Shown: in pieces, positions 1 to 11,916 of the stretch
Layout: every line of letters starts with the position of its first letter
Numbering within the stretch: the first letter of the stretch is position 1
Origin: Hofstenia miamia
Lineage: Eukaryota > Xenacoelomorpha > Acoela
NCBI GenBank assembly: GCA_004352715.1
Contig: SCFE01000065.1
Location: 920,615-984,614, forward strand
Length of the DNA: 64,000 nucleotides
Direction: 5' to 3'
Position numbers and translations under genes: made by a program
The notes under the pieces: model-generated
What the model was told of the DNA's origin: nothing
The model's input: the letters and a program-made list of their open reading frames with translations, nothing else
The model's database searches: none

Positions 1-173
1 GTTGGGAGTACCAAAGTGGGGAGGAGCAGTAGCACAGAAGGCAGCATTGTTAGGAACAGCTAGAGTCCTGAGGAAAGCTCTCAGACTCCCTGGGAACTGG
101 TGAGTTCCCCGAGCTGAGAGGGATACCAGCATGAAGCTGCGAGAAGTAAGAGATAATAATAATATTAATAATG
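1..173 (+). mobile_element. Non-LTR retrotransposon 3' end, copy 1 (cut by window edge)
   Basis: Positions 2-103 read in frame as the last 33 codons of a reverse transcriptase protein (motif AALLGTARVLRKALRLPGNW, then TGA). A short 3' UTR and a TAA/AAT-repeat tail at about 154-170 follow. This C-terminal block is common in animal non-LTR retrotransposon proteins. Bases 1-139 are identical to 3718-3856, the second copy. The reverse transcriptase and endonuclease domains are absent, so only the 3' end is seen. Confidence 0.8.
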
Positions 174-2560
174 AGAAATATTAAATTAGCATGGCTTCAT
201 GTTCCCTGTGATGTAAATTTGAAGGAATTTAATGTTTTTCACATAAAATATCTGTTGCTTAAGTTTTGAAAACATTTCAATTGATGTATACATTTCGAAA
301 TGTCTTCATTTTGAAAGAATGTCTGATTACACTTATGCAATCCGAAATAATTGCAAAGATTAAGTATAGAAAATTGCCTATATTGGACGAAATGATGAAG
401 CATTATCTGGACGACTTAATGAACTAGGGACTTAAATTATATTACCTTTTCAAGACATTCCTCCTGCCTGTCCAAAAGTTGTTCGAAAGTATCTTTGTTA
501 TGAAAAATACGTCTGGTAGTTGATTTATTCATCGAAATAATTTCTTGCAGAGGAGCAGAAAGCTGATTGCACAGAAATCTTGATAAGTGAATATCTGCCT
601 AAAAATTTTCACATAATTGACCTAAACAAAATATAAAAATTGAATTTCAGACAGATTGTATATAGTTCATCTTGATGTTGGAGGGCAAGTGCATTTCGAA
701 AATCTCCCATTATAGATTAGTGGAATTCAAGTTGAAATTTAAATTACAAAATTACTATAGAGCAACGCCATCTTGGGATAATATAGAGAACAACCTAAAC
801 TCAACCAAATTCAAATACTACATTTTATTGCTTATTAAATTACTAAATAAGGTTAATGAAATATATTCAAAATTTAAATAATTAGATGAAGTAGTGAGCG
901 AACAAAATGAAATCATGCTCAATTTTTCCCGTAAAATAGTTTTATAAACATTTTATCCAAAGCGTTTGAGTTCGAAAATACATCCGATCTTTTCTGAGTA
1001 TTGACGGCCGTGAATTCGTCAATTAATTGGGGATTGAACGCATGGAAACACCTAATATTTGAAAAGGGTCGATGGCACAGCCTGGCCCTCAGAAATAAGA
1101 AAACGCAAGTGCAGTTTTTCTAAATCCCTTGTCCTAATTCTTGGAATCGCCATTTACCAGTTAATTAAGGTATCTAGAAAATGTTGGAAAACTGCATTAG
1201 GTTTACATAAACGTAATTTTCCAAGCATATGCAAACATGGAAATAGTTAATAAATAGTAAACATAATTTACATGGTCATTGTAAACAACATGTTAAATAC
1301 AAACAATGCTGGCAGGTGGATTTTGATAACGAATGCTAGCAAATTTACCTCCGCTCGTTTGTCAAATTCTGAGATGACAGCGTCCCATGCAGCAAGAATG
1401 TGGAGATTTTGATCATTTCTAAACACTCAAATCACATTTATAATTCATAAATGAAGCAGTTTTGAAAAGATCGGTATTGAAAGCTCATGAAACGTTAAAG
1501 TTGAAAAATAAACTAACAGAACTTTTTGAAATATTAAGGTATTCAGGACATCGTTATGTTAAAATCTTAAGCTCTTTCAAAATTGTGGAAGATTAAGTTC
1601 GAAGTCAATACCTCAATGCTCGAAAAATTCTTAGCACAAACAGTTAGTAAAATTTTTAGTTAGTATATTTTCAGTGTACCGCAAGGCTTGCCATAAATGG
1701 TATAGTAATCCCAATGATTAAAATGAAATTGTACTTAAGATAACAATATTACCAGCAAGCATATGATTTCAACTACAAAACATATAAAAGAAATATTTCT
1801 GATTCTTCAATGATCTATTCGAATTAAATCATTAGTGAAATCATTAATTTGCATGATACCCTTTCTATTATGCCTAAAATCTATAGAAACAAATTTCACA
1901 TAGTTGTTGGTGCACATAAATCCATTAACAAATTTTGGAAATCTTGTGGTCCAATCTAGACGGTCCTGAAATATTCGCAATTCCAAAGATATGGATAAAA
2001 AAAGCAATGTTAACCTAAATGTCAAACTTGTGAGAACAGTATGCTAAACTTTCCGCAAACCAGTGCTCCTTTGAATAGTACGAAAAACCATGATAAAAAT
2101 ATTCTTAGCAAACGAGGTTTCAAAAATATATGAGCGCATGGAATAAAATGCGTTTGGATTTGTGAATAGAAACCATTTATGCGGAATGCGTAAAATTGAG
2201 AAGAGAAGACACAAACTGGTTTTCCTACAAATTCATCAGTGTAATGGGATTTCTATCAACTTATAAGAAAAGTCATAGCATAGGGGGATATTCATCACAA
2301 TTTAAATTTTTAATTAAAAATTTTAACCTGATATCAAAAATAAACATCATTGCTTTAATCCTTCAAAAATTATTTGCATATTTACGCCCATTATAAAACA
2401 ATAGAAATACAGGGTCTGCGAAATTCTCTAGTAAATATCTAGTAAATATAAATTTACAAAGCGTAGATATTTGCTTTTCTCAAAACCAAATTCATTCGAA
2501 ATTTTAAGTAAATTTTTAATAAATTGATAGACTTCTATAAAATGAATTATGTTTTATAAG
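174..2560. other. AT-rich stretch, no gene seen
   Basis: Short ORFs here (60-72 codons) have low-complexity, AT-driven composition and no recognisable motif. I see no splice-supported exon, RNA gene or paired terminal repeat. Confidence 0.6.
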
Positions 2561-2568
2561 ATCTGTAC

Positions 2569-2805
2569 TAGACTCGACAACGAGCCGAGCCGAGCCGAGC
2601 TTGAGCAGAGTATATTTTTTCATTCAATATTCCTTACTTTAAATCTTATTTTAGAAATTTTTTATTAAATAATAAGAGCAATGGAAAAAATTCTGAGCTG
2701 AAACGAGCCTCATTGAAAGATTTTCTGTGGTCAGCCAAGCCGAACTTACTCAAATTTTAAACGTACCGAGCCGAGGTTAGAAATTACGGCTCCTTGATAA
2801 GTCTG
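2569..2805 (+). mobile_element. GAGCC-array hAT-like MITE, copy 1
   Basis: An 8-bp target duplication ATCTGTAC lies at 2561-2568 and 2806-2813. The left end is a decayed form of the family end CAGACTTGTCAACGAGCCG; the right end is its inverse with one or two changes. Left subterminal repeats of CCGAG are present and the AT-rich core is internally shortened (237 bp in total, against about 370 bp for fuller copies). No coding capacity. The 8-bp duplication and CAG terminus suggest hAT mobilisation. Confidence 0.85.
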
Positions 2806-2813
2806 ATCTGTAC

Positions 2814-3496
2814 ACAAAAATTCTTATAATTATGCAATAAATGTATGAATGCTAACGCTTGGTGAAGGAAAAGTTTACGTAGTTTTAGAAATCTAGTTTT
2901 CAAAGACGATAGTAAATAATAAAAATGATAGTGAGACAGTTCATGTATAGTTTTGTTTATAAATTCATACGATAAGATTATTTATAAACATATCAACAGA
3001 AGAGCACATTGCTAAACACCTCAACAAAAATAAAGAGCCACGTTAAGAAATGAGACAAAGTAACGCATGCTTGAATTGGCTAAAAATTTTTAACAACAAT
3101 TTTTTTTCGATTTTCTAATTTCGCTTTTTAATGATTTGTTATCTTATTGATACCAATTTCAATTGTAGTTTTATACTGTTTACGACCATTTTGTCGAATT
3201 TTCTGTCATGTCATTAAAGAACACACATCATTTATCATGGAAACTTGATTGAATTTAATGAAATCGTAAGATTTGGTAAGACATTCTAACCAGGGCTAGG
3301 ATAAATATATAAATCCTTGCTCTATATTTTAACAACTTTAACCCATTTTCTATGCTTTATTTATTTTAGTAAATGGCTATCCCAAATCAGCCTACTTTCC
3401 TAGTAGTGACCCAATAGTAACAACCACAATTTTCATTCTCTATAATAATAATTCAGGGAGTATTTTAAAAAAACTGGTATAAGCAAAAAACAGAAG
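2814..3496. other. AT-rich stretch, no gene seen
   Basis: I see no coding or RNA signal. The 5' boundary of the retrotransposon that follows is not clear and may start a little before 3497. An isolated CAGGGCTAGG at 3292 resembles a hAT terminus but has no partner. Confidence 0.5.
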
Positions 3497-3820
3497 AGCT
3501 GCGGAAGTGAAAGTGCAGGCTATATTACAAAGAGTAGAGACGTAGCAGTACCAAAAGACAGAAATGTAGAAAGCAAGGAGAAAGAGAAGATAGACAAGTA
3601 CAGAGAGTTAGCAGAGGAAATAGAAAGACTGTGGAAGTTAAAGAAGGTTGAAGTAGTCCCAGTAGTAGTAGGAGCACTAGGAGCAGTAAGTAAGAAGCAT
3701 AAGAGATACTTGGAGGAGTTGGGAGTACCAAAGTGGGGAGGAGCAGTAGCACAGAAGGCAGCATTGTTAGGAACAGCTAGAGTCCTGAGGAAAGCTCTCA
3801 GACTCCCTGGGAACTGGTGA
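3497..3820 (+). pseudogene. Reverse transcriptase protein C-terminal fragment
   Basis: The frame is uninterrupted for 107 codons to TGA at 3818-3820, but there is no native start. From about residue 17 it reads VAVPKDRNV, then a charged helical stretch ending ELAEEIERLWKL, then the conserved block VEVVPVVVGALGAVSK, YLEELGVPKW and LLGTARVLRKALRLPGNW. This order is typical of the region downstream of the RT fingers/palm in many animal non-LTR retrotransposons. The catalytic YADD motif would lie upstream and is missing, so the piece cannot act alone. Minus-strand ORFs over this stretch are shadows. Confidence 0.85.
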
Positions 3821-3889
3821 GTTCCCCGAGCTGAGAGGGATACCAGCATGAAGCTGTGATGTGCAATAATAATAATAATAATAATAATG
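3497..3889 (+). mobile_element. Non-LTR retrotransposon 3' end, copy 2
   Basis: A 5'-truncated copy. An open frame at 3497-3820 encodes the C-terminal 107 residues of the reverse transcriptase protein, then a 3' UTR of about 45 bp and an (AAT)n tail at 3865-3889. Such 5' truncation is normal for target-primed insertion. A TAA-type tail or target is known for Dong/R4-like elements, but the clade cannot be assigned from the C-terminus alone. Bases 3718-3856 match 1-139 without a mismatch. Confidence 0.85.
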
Positions 3890-5340
3890 ATTTCATGACT
3901 ATAATAAATTAAATGAGCGATCGCAAAAATTTCTCTTCTAATAAAACAATATACATTAGGGGAGGGTAATACACTTCATGCATTCGAAACATACATCCAA
4001 CATTGAGCACCTAAACAACCATTCACACAAACATTGATAATATTATATATTGTACATATTAATTTGTAGTTATTTATTTGTTTATATTTTATTTTTCTTT
4101 TGTCATGTGTTAGTTTGTAGAATTTTGTATACATTGAGCAATTAATTTGCTTTGACTCTTTCAAAACAAGAGCTTTTATTCTAATGCCTGCTAATTTAGA
4201 GATGAAATAGCAATAAATTGAAATCAAAATGCAAAGTTTTTTAATTCATTATTTTGAAAAGTTATTAAAAGAGTAATAACTTCACTGTAATAGTGCAACT
4301 CTGACATTTTTCGAACTAATTGAAAGAGAATTTGATTTCAAATGCTTAAGCTTTGCGCTGGAGAAAAATTTGAAAGACAATATTTTCCGTCAAATTATTT
4401 TATGGTGAAATTGGAGAATAATGAGTCGAAATAGAAAGACTTTTTCAGTCTTCTTCGTACTAACAAATGTTTTTACACCAAATATGTTTTTTCCTCCACA
4501 TTTCTGTTTTTGATTCATAATATATGAAGACAACATTTTACATTACATATGATGCAAATTTAGATAAAACGGTTATTCTCAATTATATAAATGAAAAATT
4601 GAAAACGTGAAACAGATATTAAGTAATTGTCAAATAATATGAGAAAATAAAACTTTAAAATAGAGGCGTTTCTTCATACAATATAAATTTAATTCCATGA
4701 TCCTACATAGAAAAACTTCCTACGAATCACAGCAAATAGAATAAATAAAAATGAATTTCACACCAAACTAATATCAAATATCACAAACCATCGAATAAAG
4801 AAATTAATCTTAACATTTATATGAGCACTTCATTTCAAACAACCTTCCTAGCCATGCCCCTCCATTTTTCTTTTATTGATTCCTAAAACGTAAATAGTTT
4901 CGTCTAAACAAATTTTCAAAGCATCGCAAATAATCAACTTCAGCTAAAAATGAGAATACAAATATCGATAGTTGAATGTCCAATTCAATTTACCCGCTCT
5001 TCTCCATTTAGAAACCATTGATTCATACATATTTTCTAAAGGATGGTAGACACTAAAATGTCAAATTTTACATAGATGTGATATTTTCGAATTTCTGTTA
5101 GGTTATACATATCATTAAGAACTACAAAAAAGTGCATTAAAAATCATCAGAATAATTGACGTTATCATGGGCATCATTACCGCATGCATTATCATAATCA
5201 TAGACTTTTGTTCTGAGATTAAAAGGAGCAAAAACTGATTGAACTTAATAACTTTTGTAACTATTCAACCTAAAAACACGGAATCATTGTGAGCATAACA
5301 GTATTGAAGACATTGAATTAGTTTCCTTTGAATTAATGAC
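3890..5340. other. AT-rich stretch, no gene seen
   Basis: Only short AT-rich ORFs are present. I see no motif, paired repeat or splice-supported exon. Confidence 0.6.
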
Positions 5341-5599
5341 AAACAAATGCTCGTTTTAACTCGGTATTTTTTTAAAAATATTGTGCACAAAGAATTTTTA
5401 TTATTTAATAAAAAATTTTTAAATAAGATTATAGGAAAGGCATTGACTGAAAAAATAAGAAAAATCTCCATAATCAAATTAACAAGCAGAACTATAAACT
5501 TACTTTGCCCAAAATAGGCTCGTTTTGGGCTCGTTGTATATCAAATGCTGTGCTCAAGCTCGGCTCGGCTCGGCTCGGCTCGGCTCGTTGACAAGTCTG
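5341..5599 (-). mobile_element. GAGCC-array hAT-like MITE, copy 2 (one end lost)
   Basis: It contains the family core (TTATTTAATAAA block, then AAATAGGCTCGTTTTGGGCTC). A (GGCTC)n array at about 5560-5587 and the complete end CGGCTCGTTGACAAGTCTG at 5581-5599 follow. The opposite terminus is not recognisable upstream of about 5341, so it is deleted or highly diverged. Strand is given relative to copy 1. Confidence 0.8.
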
Positions 5600-5753
5600 T
5601 TCCCTTTTCAGGGTTCAAATAGTGATTTTCTTCAGCAATTTAATAGAGTATATTTTTGACAGTTTCTGAAAGGCTTCGTTGTGCTATTTATCACTACAAT
5701 TGTACACCACTCATACGCACCCATTTTTGGCGACAACATACTTTTAAAACATT

Positions 5754-6011
5754 ATGTGTGGAGGAGATTTATATCCAAACTCAAACGTAAATGGCAAATT
5801 TATTCAAGTCAATTATAAAAAAGGAAAATCAAGATTTAAAACTGTAAAATGCTTTGTGAACAACACAATTTGTTTATCAACTCCCAATGCAACTGAACTA
5901 GTGATAAACACGCTCAACAATTACTGCCTTCAAAGGAAACCTAATTATTATGACAATTTCAGTGATGCAGAAAATTTGACAAATATTTATAATTTTGCTA
6001 CTATCACAAAG
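5754..6011 (+). CDS. Possible exon of an unidentified protein
   Basis: An open frame from ATG at 5754 runs 86 codons to a donor-like AAAG|GTAACG at 6011/6012, and stays open to 6056. The translation is hydrophilic and not low-complexity, beginning MCGGDLYPNSNVNG and containing CLSTPNATELVINTLNNYC. I recognise no family. No promoter or upstream acceptor is obvious. In DNA this AT-rich, an open frame of this length can occur by chance. Confidence 0.2.
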
Positions 6012-6056
6012 GTAACGTACAAACTTTTCTTTCAAAGACTTCAAAATATCCGATAA

Positions 6057-7312
6057 TCGCATAGTAAACAACAGATAAATCGAAATCACGGTTTACATCG
6101 CTCATTAAATTCATCAACAAATTGAATTAAGTCTAGAAATCAAGAGATTTAACAGCAAAGCTAATAAACAGGATTTTAAGTGTTTGTTAAATACCCCATG
6201 CCGTTATAGAGCTTTGAATGCATCACAAAAACTACTTTATTACCCTTACTTAACGGAAACTACCCTTATATGAAAACAGTATACAGATTTGTCCATAGAT
6301 CTGTATCTGAAAATGCGATCTATGATCTCGTGGATACTTCGTGGTTTCCAAATTTTAGCTCAGTAGTAGTATTTATTAGGCAATTTTTGCAGAATTGGAT
6401 GAGGCAAACGTTACGCAGTAGTACCATTAAAAGTATCTTATCATATGAAGATGTGTTGTAAAACTCTCAGGCTATCAATTCTATACATCTTGAGGCAGAA
6501 GCCGAATTCGCATTTCAATTGGCTGCGGAATTCATGTAAGATACTATATATAGCTATTGACAAACCACTGCTAATAAACTCACTAATGAGTTTTCTCCAT
6601 TCTCCTTTTACAAATAAGTCCCAGCAAACGGTTGTAAAATAAAAGAATGGTGTACTAAGAAGTAAATGATTTTTTAGTTTTTTCAAAATTTTTCCATTTT
6701 ACTATCGAAACTACTATAAGGAGATTTTCCATTGAAGATGACATGTATACTGCAGAACCCTATCCTCTTTGTTGTAATTTTCGTTTTGCTCATGTCGCTG
6801 TTAAAGAACTGCTTTTCTTTCACGACTGGTTAGTGGTCTTTTCAATAATAACCCAGGGAAATCCGGTGAATCGATCCATAGGAATTTCATGGATCTGGAT
6901 CTAAAAAACGATCCATAGACAAGTATGACATAACATAATATCTAAATACAATTGCAAGCGTCTATATTCATAACGTACTGATGTAATAGAAACTTGGTAG
7001 CCATTAAAAATGTCTAAATGTAAAGACATTCCTTTATTCACACTTAAAAGACAGTAAATGCCTGTTGATGATGAAGAACTACCCATTATATGCGCAATTC
7101 TTACACTAGGTGTCGCAATCAGAGAAGGTTTGTCTTGGAGAGAGAGAATTTCAGAAAATTATCAAGAAGCATGACAACGCTTGTTCATTGTAGTACAAAT
7201 GAAGAACATATGAAACGCTACAGCATTGCATTGTCGATATTTGAATATGCCTTCCTACGTTAGATGTTATTCCAGTACGCGAAAAGCATTGAATAAAATT
7301 GTTTACACGTTA
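6057..7312. other. AT-rich stretch with a GGATC-motif repeat piece
   Basis: A decayed protein-like frame at 6270-6535 is broken by a stop and matches nothing I know. At about 6849-6920 inverted GGATC/GATCC words resemble the repeat at 39777-40085. No gene is supported. Confidence 0.4.
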
Positions 7313-7562
7313 CGAGGGTGTTTGAAAAGAACCTGGAATTTCAAAATCCGAGTGATATTTATTCAATAAAAATTAGAGAATAATTCTTTCTAAAAAAAAA
7401 TTGAGTATTATTCAATCGTTGATTATCACTCCCAAAAATCGACAAGCAACACGCATTCAGCATCCTAAAAAACAGACATCATGATCTTCTTCGCACTTGC
7501 AATTATTCTGTCTGGGGACTGAATTTTTGCTTCAAGATTGCATTGTAGTAGAAATGACGTTA

Positions 7563-7609
<47 letters not shown>
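7563..7609. repeat. (CA)n/(TA)n microsatellite
   Basis: An alternating ACACAC tract is followed by TATATA, inside the decayed mariner. Confidence 0.9.
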
Positions 7610-7611
<2 letters not shown>

Positions 7612-7703
7612 CGTCTTTGGTAGTAGTCAGGTCTCATCCATCGTTATTAGTCGCCGCCAAAAGCTGCTGCCTTAGCTTTCAACACCATTCAAATGTTCCC
7701 CGT

Positions 7704-7960
7704 CTAATCTTCTGTTTTCTTGTTAACAAACATGGCACACACCATGCTGTAAGTTTTCGCATGAATTATGTGATGTATAGAGGCTACATCAAGTCCTGTT
7801 CCAGATTGAGCCTCCCGAATTGTCATTCGTTGGTCGTTCCAAATGAATCTGTCTACCATCTCACTGTTCATCACCGTCGTCTTGGCTCTGCTTCATCTTT
7901 GAACATTTTGCTCTTCTTTCTCTAAAATGATGAACCCAGTCGTAGACTGTTGATTTTCAC
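7704..7960 (-). pseudogene. Mariner transposase N-terminal remnant
   Basis: Read on the minus strand, two adjoining frames show the mariner DNA-binding region. The first, near 7960-7880, contains VYDWVHHFRE, equivalent to the segment joining the two helix-turn-helix units. The second is an open frame from 7871 to the stop at 7704-7706, containing DRFIWNDQRMTIREAQ and GLDVASIHHII, the second helix-turn-helix of mariner transposases. The frames are offset, so at least one frameshift has occurred. The DDE domain is not found in the remaining plus-strand-left portion. It cannot encode an active enzyme. Confidence 0.65.
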
Positions 7961-8204
7961 CGCATTCTATCCAAAAACTTTCTCTAATCACGACTATCTC
8001 GGAATCTTCTCATTTTCCTTTCACAAGAAAAAAACTATGGCGCGTTGGTTTGCAGTCGCGTCTTCCATCTACATAATGAAAATTATAGTTAAAAATTTCT
8101 ATAGTCGAGAGCATATATTGATTTTCAAAAAATCCTAAAAGGAAAAAAATTCCATTGACATCTTTACTCACAGTTGTCAAGATACTTTTCGAACAAACCT
8201 CGTA

Positions 8205-9932
8205 CAAGGATTTTGATATTACAACAACCCACTAACTTTGTGGAAATTCATAAAACCAAAATTCCAGCATTATCTATGCTTCTGAAAGGTTAACTTTTAT
8301 ATATCCTGTGATATTTGAGGTGTTTGAATTTTAAAATTCCTCCAATAAACTGGGAGTTGTGAAGAGATTCAAGCTTTTTATACAAACAGTTTGTTTGTAT
8401 TATTTTTTATTATAGTAATTTGTTAACACAATTTATATTATGCTTATCTAATAACAGCAAAAAAGCGATAATTTTTGAAAATATTAGCAATGACGTTTTT
8501 GTTATATTTCTGTTCTTTTTACCTCTTCCACTTAATAAAGTCTAGATGCAGTGAATATATATATATATATATATATATATCGTTTAAAACTATAATTTAC
8601 GATTACCCTATATAATAATTACATTTTCAGTCTTTAAAAATACAATTTAAACAGAGGCATTAAAGTCGGGGGAATGTATACGTAACTTTGAATTTGACTG
8701 CACTTTTGTTAAATATCTGAACATTACGTAAGACTATAAGATATGGATTTATTTGTAGTCATTTTCTCATTAAATGTGGCAAGAAAGTGAGCGGGGATTG
8801 GGAAACTGGTTCAACCATGAGTTATTGACAGTTACCGCGAAATTATAACGTTGCATGCATTTGGAATATATTCGTTTAAGTCATGCTTAACTTCCCGTAC
8901 ATAATTAAATTGATTTCTTATCAGCCCTGTTGTATAGTAGCGTTTTCCCAAGGATTAAGATTTCAAAACAACGTTCCAAAGCCAAAGGAATCTCTGCTTG
9001 GGAAATTGACATCAAAAGCGAGACAGTGTAATTGAACTCAATTAAATATACTTTTGCAACACCCTGTGATGTTTTCTAATGTTGATATTTAATAAATCTA
9101 GTATTGAGGCGCAATCTAGCTCAATAAAACATTTCCAATATCTTTAATGCCGAAATTTAATACATTACTTACGCACAGTTATGTAAAATTACGTAATTCA
9201 ATCATCATTCATCATAAATGAATTACATAAAGTTACATAATCTATAAAATTGACGCTTTAAATAACGTAAATAATCTAATGGGAACTGTGTACAAATATT
9301 AAACGAAAACCATACTAAATGGTGGAGAAGGTGCTTGGTTCCTTCCAAAATAAGTAAAATAAAAAAATCCATCAAAATGGTGCAATAAAAATCTACATTT
9401 ACAAATTCTATGCCACTGTCACATCTTGAGAATAATTCTGTATCTGCTCTTAATGCTAAACGTTGAAATATTTACAGTAAGAACAATGCAGCAGTATCAT
9501 ACATAACTAAAACTTTTCAGGAAAAATCAATGAAACAAACCATGTAAAAATCAACCCCCGCTATCCATTTCTGTCTATGGAAACTGTTGTGGCCGTAAAC
9601 AAAATGCTTCCAGATGGAAAATTAGTGCCGAAACGTCTTAACTAAACTTCGAAAAATTTTTTCACTTTCTGAAATAAACTTTCGCTAGAAATTATACGGA
9701 GGTCAAATATTATTCTCCAAATGCAATGAAAATTTGCAGAGATGATAGGTGAATTATTTGGAATAAACCATATTAAAAATCGAAACATACATATACATGT
9801 ACATTAATTTTATGGTTGTTGTCAATAATATGAAGCTTAAAATTAGCGTAGAATTTATGAGTTTATTTAAAAAAATTGTGTAGAAAACTGCGATTTGTTC
9901 CCTCTAACAGTACAAAATCTTCATATTTGCAG
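8205..9932. other. AT-rich stretch, no gene seen
   Basis: It includes a (TA)n microsatellite at about 8554-8580. No other structure is seen. Confidence 0.55.
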
Positions 9933-10093
9933 AGTATGAAAGAACATCTCTTGTCGAGGATGGCACTTATCTAAGGGACTTTCGTCGGAGTTTTGAGAAC
10001 ACGGTTGCTAATAGCTTAATCCTATACTGCCATGCGCTTGTTGAAAAACTGGAGCAAATCGCTTTGTTGAATGCGGTCACCATATTTGAGTGA
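9933..10093 (+). CDS. Possible terminal exon, unidentified
   Basis: A good acceptor (CATATTTGCAG, ending 9932) precedes a frame open for 52 codons from 9935 to TGA at 10091-10093. It starts YERTSLVEDGTYLRDFRRSF and includes CHALVEKLEQIALLNAVTIFE. Composition is balanced and less AT-rich than its surroundings. No upstream plus-strand exon was found and I recognise no family. It lies only about 260 bp from a well-supported minus-strand exon, so it could be a pseudogene piece or a chance ORF. Confidence 0.25.
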
Positions 10094-10355
10094 CTTTCAT
10101 TTTGTTATTAGGGGACTGGGAAGTGTCAAGACATCAAACAATAAAAAAAAGTCAGTCGTTTTCGATTAAAATTAGAAATAGTAACACAATTAAATTTAAT
10201 AGATGGAAGTTTTTCCTTCCAAAAACTAAATAGGCGATAATTTTGCCGAACACACAACATCTAGATGCGACTAGTAGTTAAAAAACCTCTGCTCATATTT
10301 AATGGAAAAATGTTCTTAACAAAAAATTTTAAATAGAAGAGAAACGTTTTCTTAC

Positions 10356-10464
10356 CTTTCCTTCCTTAATTCGTAATGGCGTCTTTTGTACACGTCCAGC
10401 AAACTCTGTACCTGAAGGGCGTTCTGTTCCAGAACTCCAGCTATGCGAGTGGACAAATCAACAA
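10356..10464 (-). CDS. Internal exon of an unidentified host gene
   Basis: On the minus strand a TTTTAG acceptor precedes base 10464 and a strong donor, AAAG|GTAAGA, follows base 10356. The 109-bp exon leaves 2 nt, 35 codons and 2 nt. The codons encode a hydrophilic, probably helical segment starting VDLSTRIAGVLEQNALQVQS and ending KRRHYELRKE. The 2 leading bases complete the split codon left by the exon at 18380-18700, giving a joined reading of NLEIPNM-L-VDLSTR. The following exon would lie below 10356 but was not identified. I do not recognise the family. Codon use and GC content stand out from the flanking DNA. A 30-codon plus-strand frame over the same bases lacks splice support and is taken as a shadow. 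Confidence 0.55.
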
Positions 10465-11579
10465 CTAAAATTTTAACAGTTAATAAACTATCAAATAATT
10501 TTAAACAATCTCAAGCCCTTTCTCAAATATTTAGAACAATTTATCTATTAAGAACTTTACTCTAGCAATTGGGATTCAATAACTTTCCTATAGTCTTAGT
10601 GAATATATATATAAGTAGGGATAAAAGAAACCATTGTATATATGCACTCACCTTACATTTCTAATTTTTTAAAAATTTTTGTTAGCTTGTATCGATTTTT
10701 ATGTATTGTTATCACCATTTGATGATAAAAGGTATTACATAAATCATTTAGAAAGCATTCCATATGGATATACCCTTTCATAAATATGAATTCTAATAAT
10801 TAGAGTGGGTAAATATATGTAATTGAAAGTCTGCGAAAACAGAAATGTTTAAAAAATGCTTTTTTCAATGTATACAAGATCGATAAAAACTTACAAAAAA
10901 TGTCTGAAAAAATGAAAATTTAAGGTGATTGTATAGATACAATGGTTGCTTATAACACTACTTATAAACAAGCATAATAATATGTAATTAGATCTGAGTT
11001 TGAAATAAAAACACTTAAGAAAGTTTAAATTTAAGACAAATATATCTGAAATACATTGTGATATAGCTTAAGAAGGCAGTTATTGTATTTTGAGAAGTGC
11101 TTTCGTTAGGGTCTAAGCATTTTTACAAAAAACCTCAAAATCATTTCTATATTTATGAAGCTAAATTCAACTACTGTACAAACTAGACATAAGTGAAAGA
11201 GTATAATTCGGATCACTGAATTCAAACGAAATAACAGACCATAACACATCATTAAGGTCAGTGGGCCGGCTAACCTAATAACAGTAAATGTTAATCTAAC
11301 ATAAAATAGAATGAGTCGACTAATAAACAGCATTTCAATCGAAGGAAATGAGTAACATAAACAAATGACTTGTAAATAAACTTTCACAATAAATGATTTA
11401 GTGCAAAGAACCACAAATTTTCACTTAACAAAATCAAGTTATAAAGATAAATATACATGAAGAGAATTTAGCTAAATTGTGGAGATCTCTTGGTTTCTAT
11501 AGTATTCACACTTAAACTAAATATTATGGGACAAAAACCACCATAAAAATATTCCAATTTTCAACTTCTTGAATATTAA

Positions 11580-11916
11580 CTTTTTACCAGATTTCTCCTA
11601 GCCTATTATAAAATTTGAAAATCATGAGGCATGGAAACAACTATTTTTGAAAGTGCTAGAACGTATTTCTGTGGCTGAATCGCTTGAAAAGTTGTACTTT
11701 TTTATTGAATATTCCCATTTTTAATAGAATTGAATCCTCGCCATTCCAATGTTGTGGTGATCAAGCAGTCGAAAGATCGCGGTGGCAATTTTTTTTTGAT
11801 CGAGATAACCTACACAAATCCAATTAAGCGTTCCATAAACAAAATCATCGGTCACGGCGTTTAAAATTTTTTCAAGAAACTATAAAAAAATTAAAAAATT
11901 CCTGTGGGTTTAAAGG
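11580..11916. mobile_element. Possible piggyBac-type repeat, related to 56446-56898
   Basis: TTAA lies at 11576-11579 and 11917-11920. The right end CCTGTGGGTTTAAAGG matches the right end of the 56446-56898 element, and the segment TTTCTCCTAGCCTATT matches its internal TTTCTCTAAGCCTACT. The left end is diverged, so its boundary is tentative. The right-hand part is included in the following duplication. Confidence 0.45.

Larger units (their letters stand above)
7313..8202 (-). mobile_element. Decayed mariner element
   Basis: TA dinucleotides flank both ends (7311-7312 and 8203-8204). The left end reads CGAGGGTGTTTGAAAAG; the right end, reversed, reads CGAGGTTTGTTCGAAAAG. This is the mariner-type terminal repeat. 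At 890 bp it is shorter than the usual 1.3 kb, and the part coding for the catalytic domain appears lost. The remaining coding sequence is on the minus strand. A CA/TA microsatellite has grown inside it at about 7563-7609. Confidence 0.75.

Noticed and set aside
3520-3849. Minus-strand ORF of 109 codons rich in Ser/Leu/Thr
   Set aside because: It is the antisense shadow of the retrotransposon C-terminal coding sequence on the plus strand.
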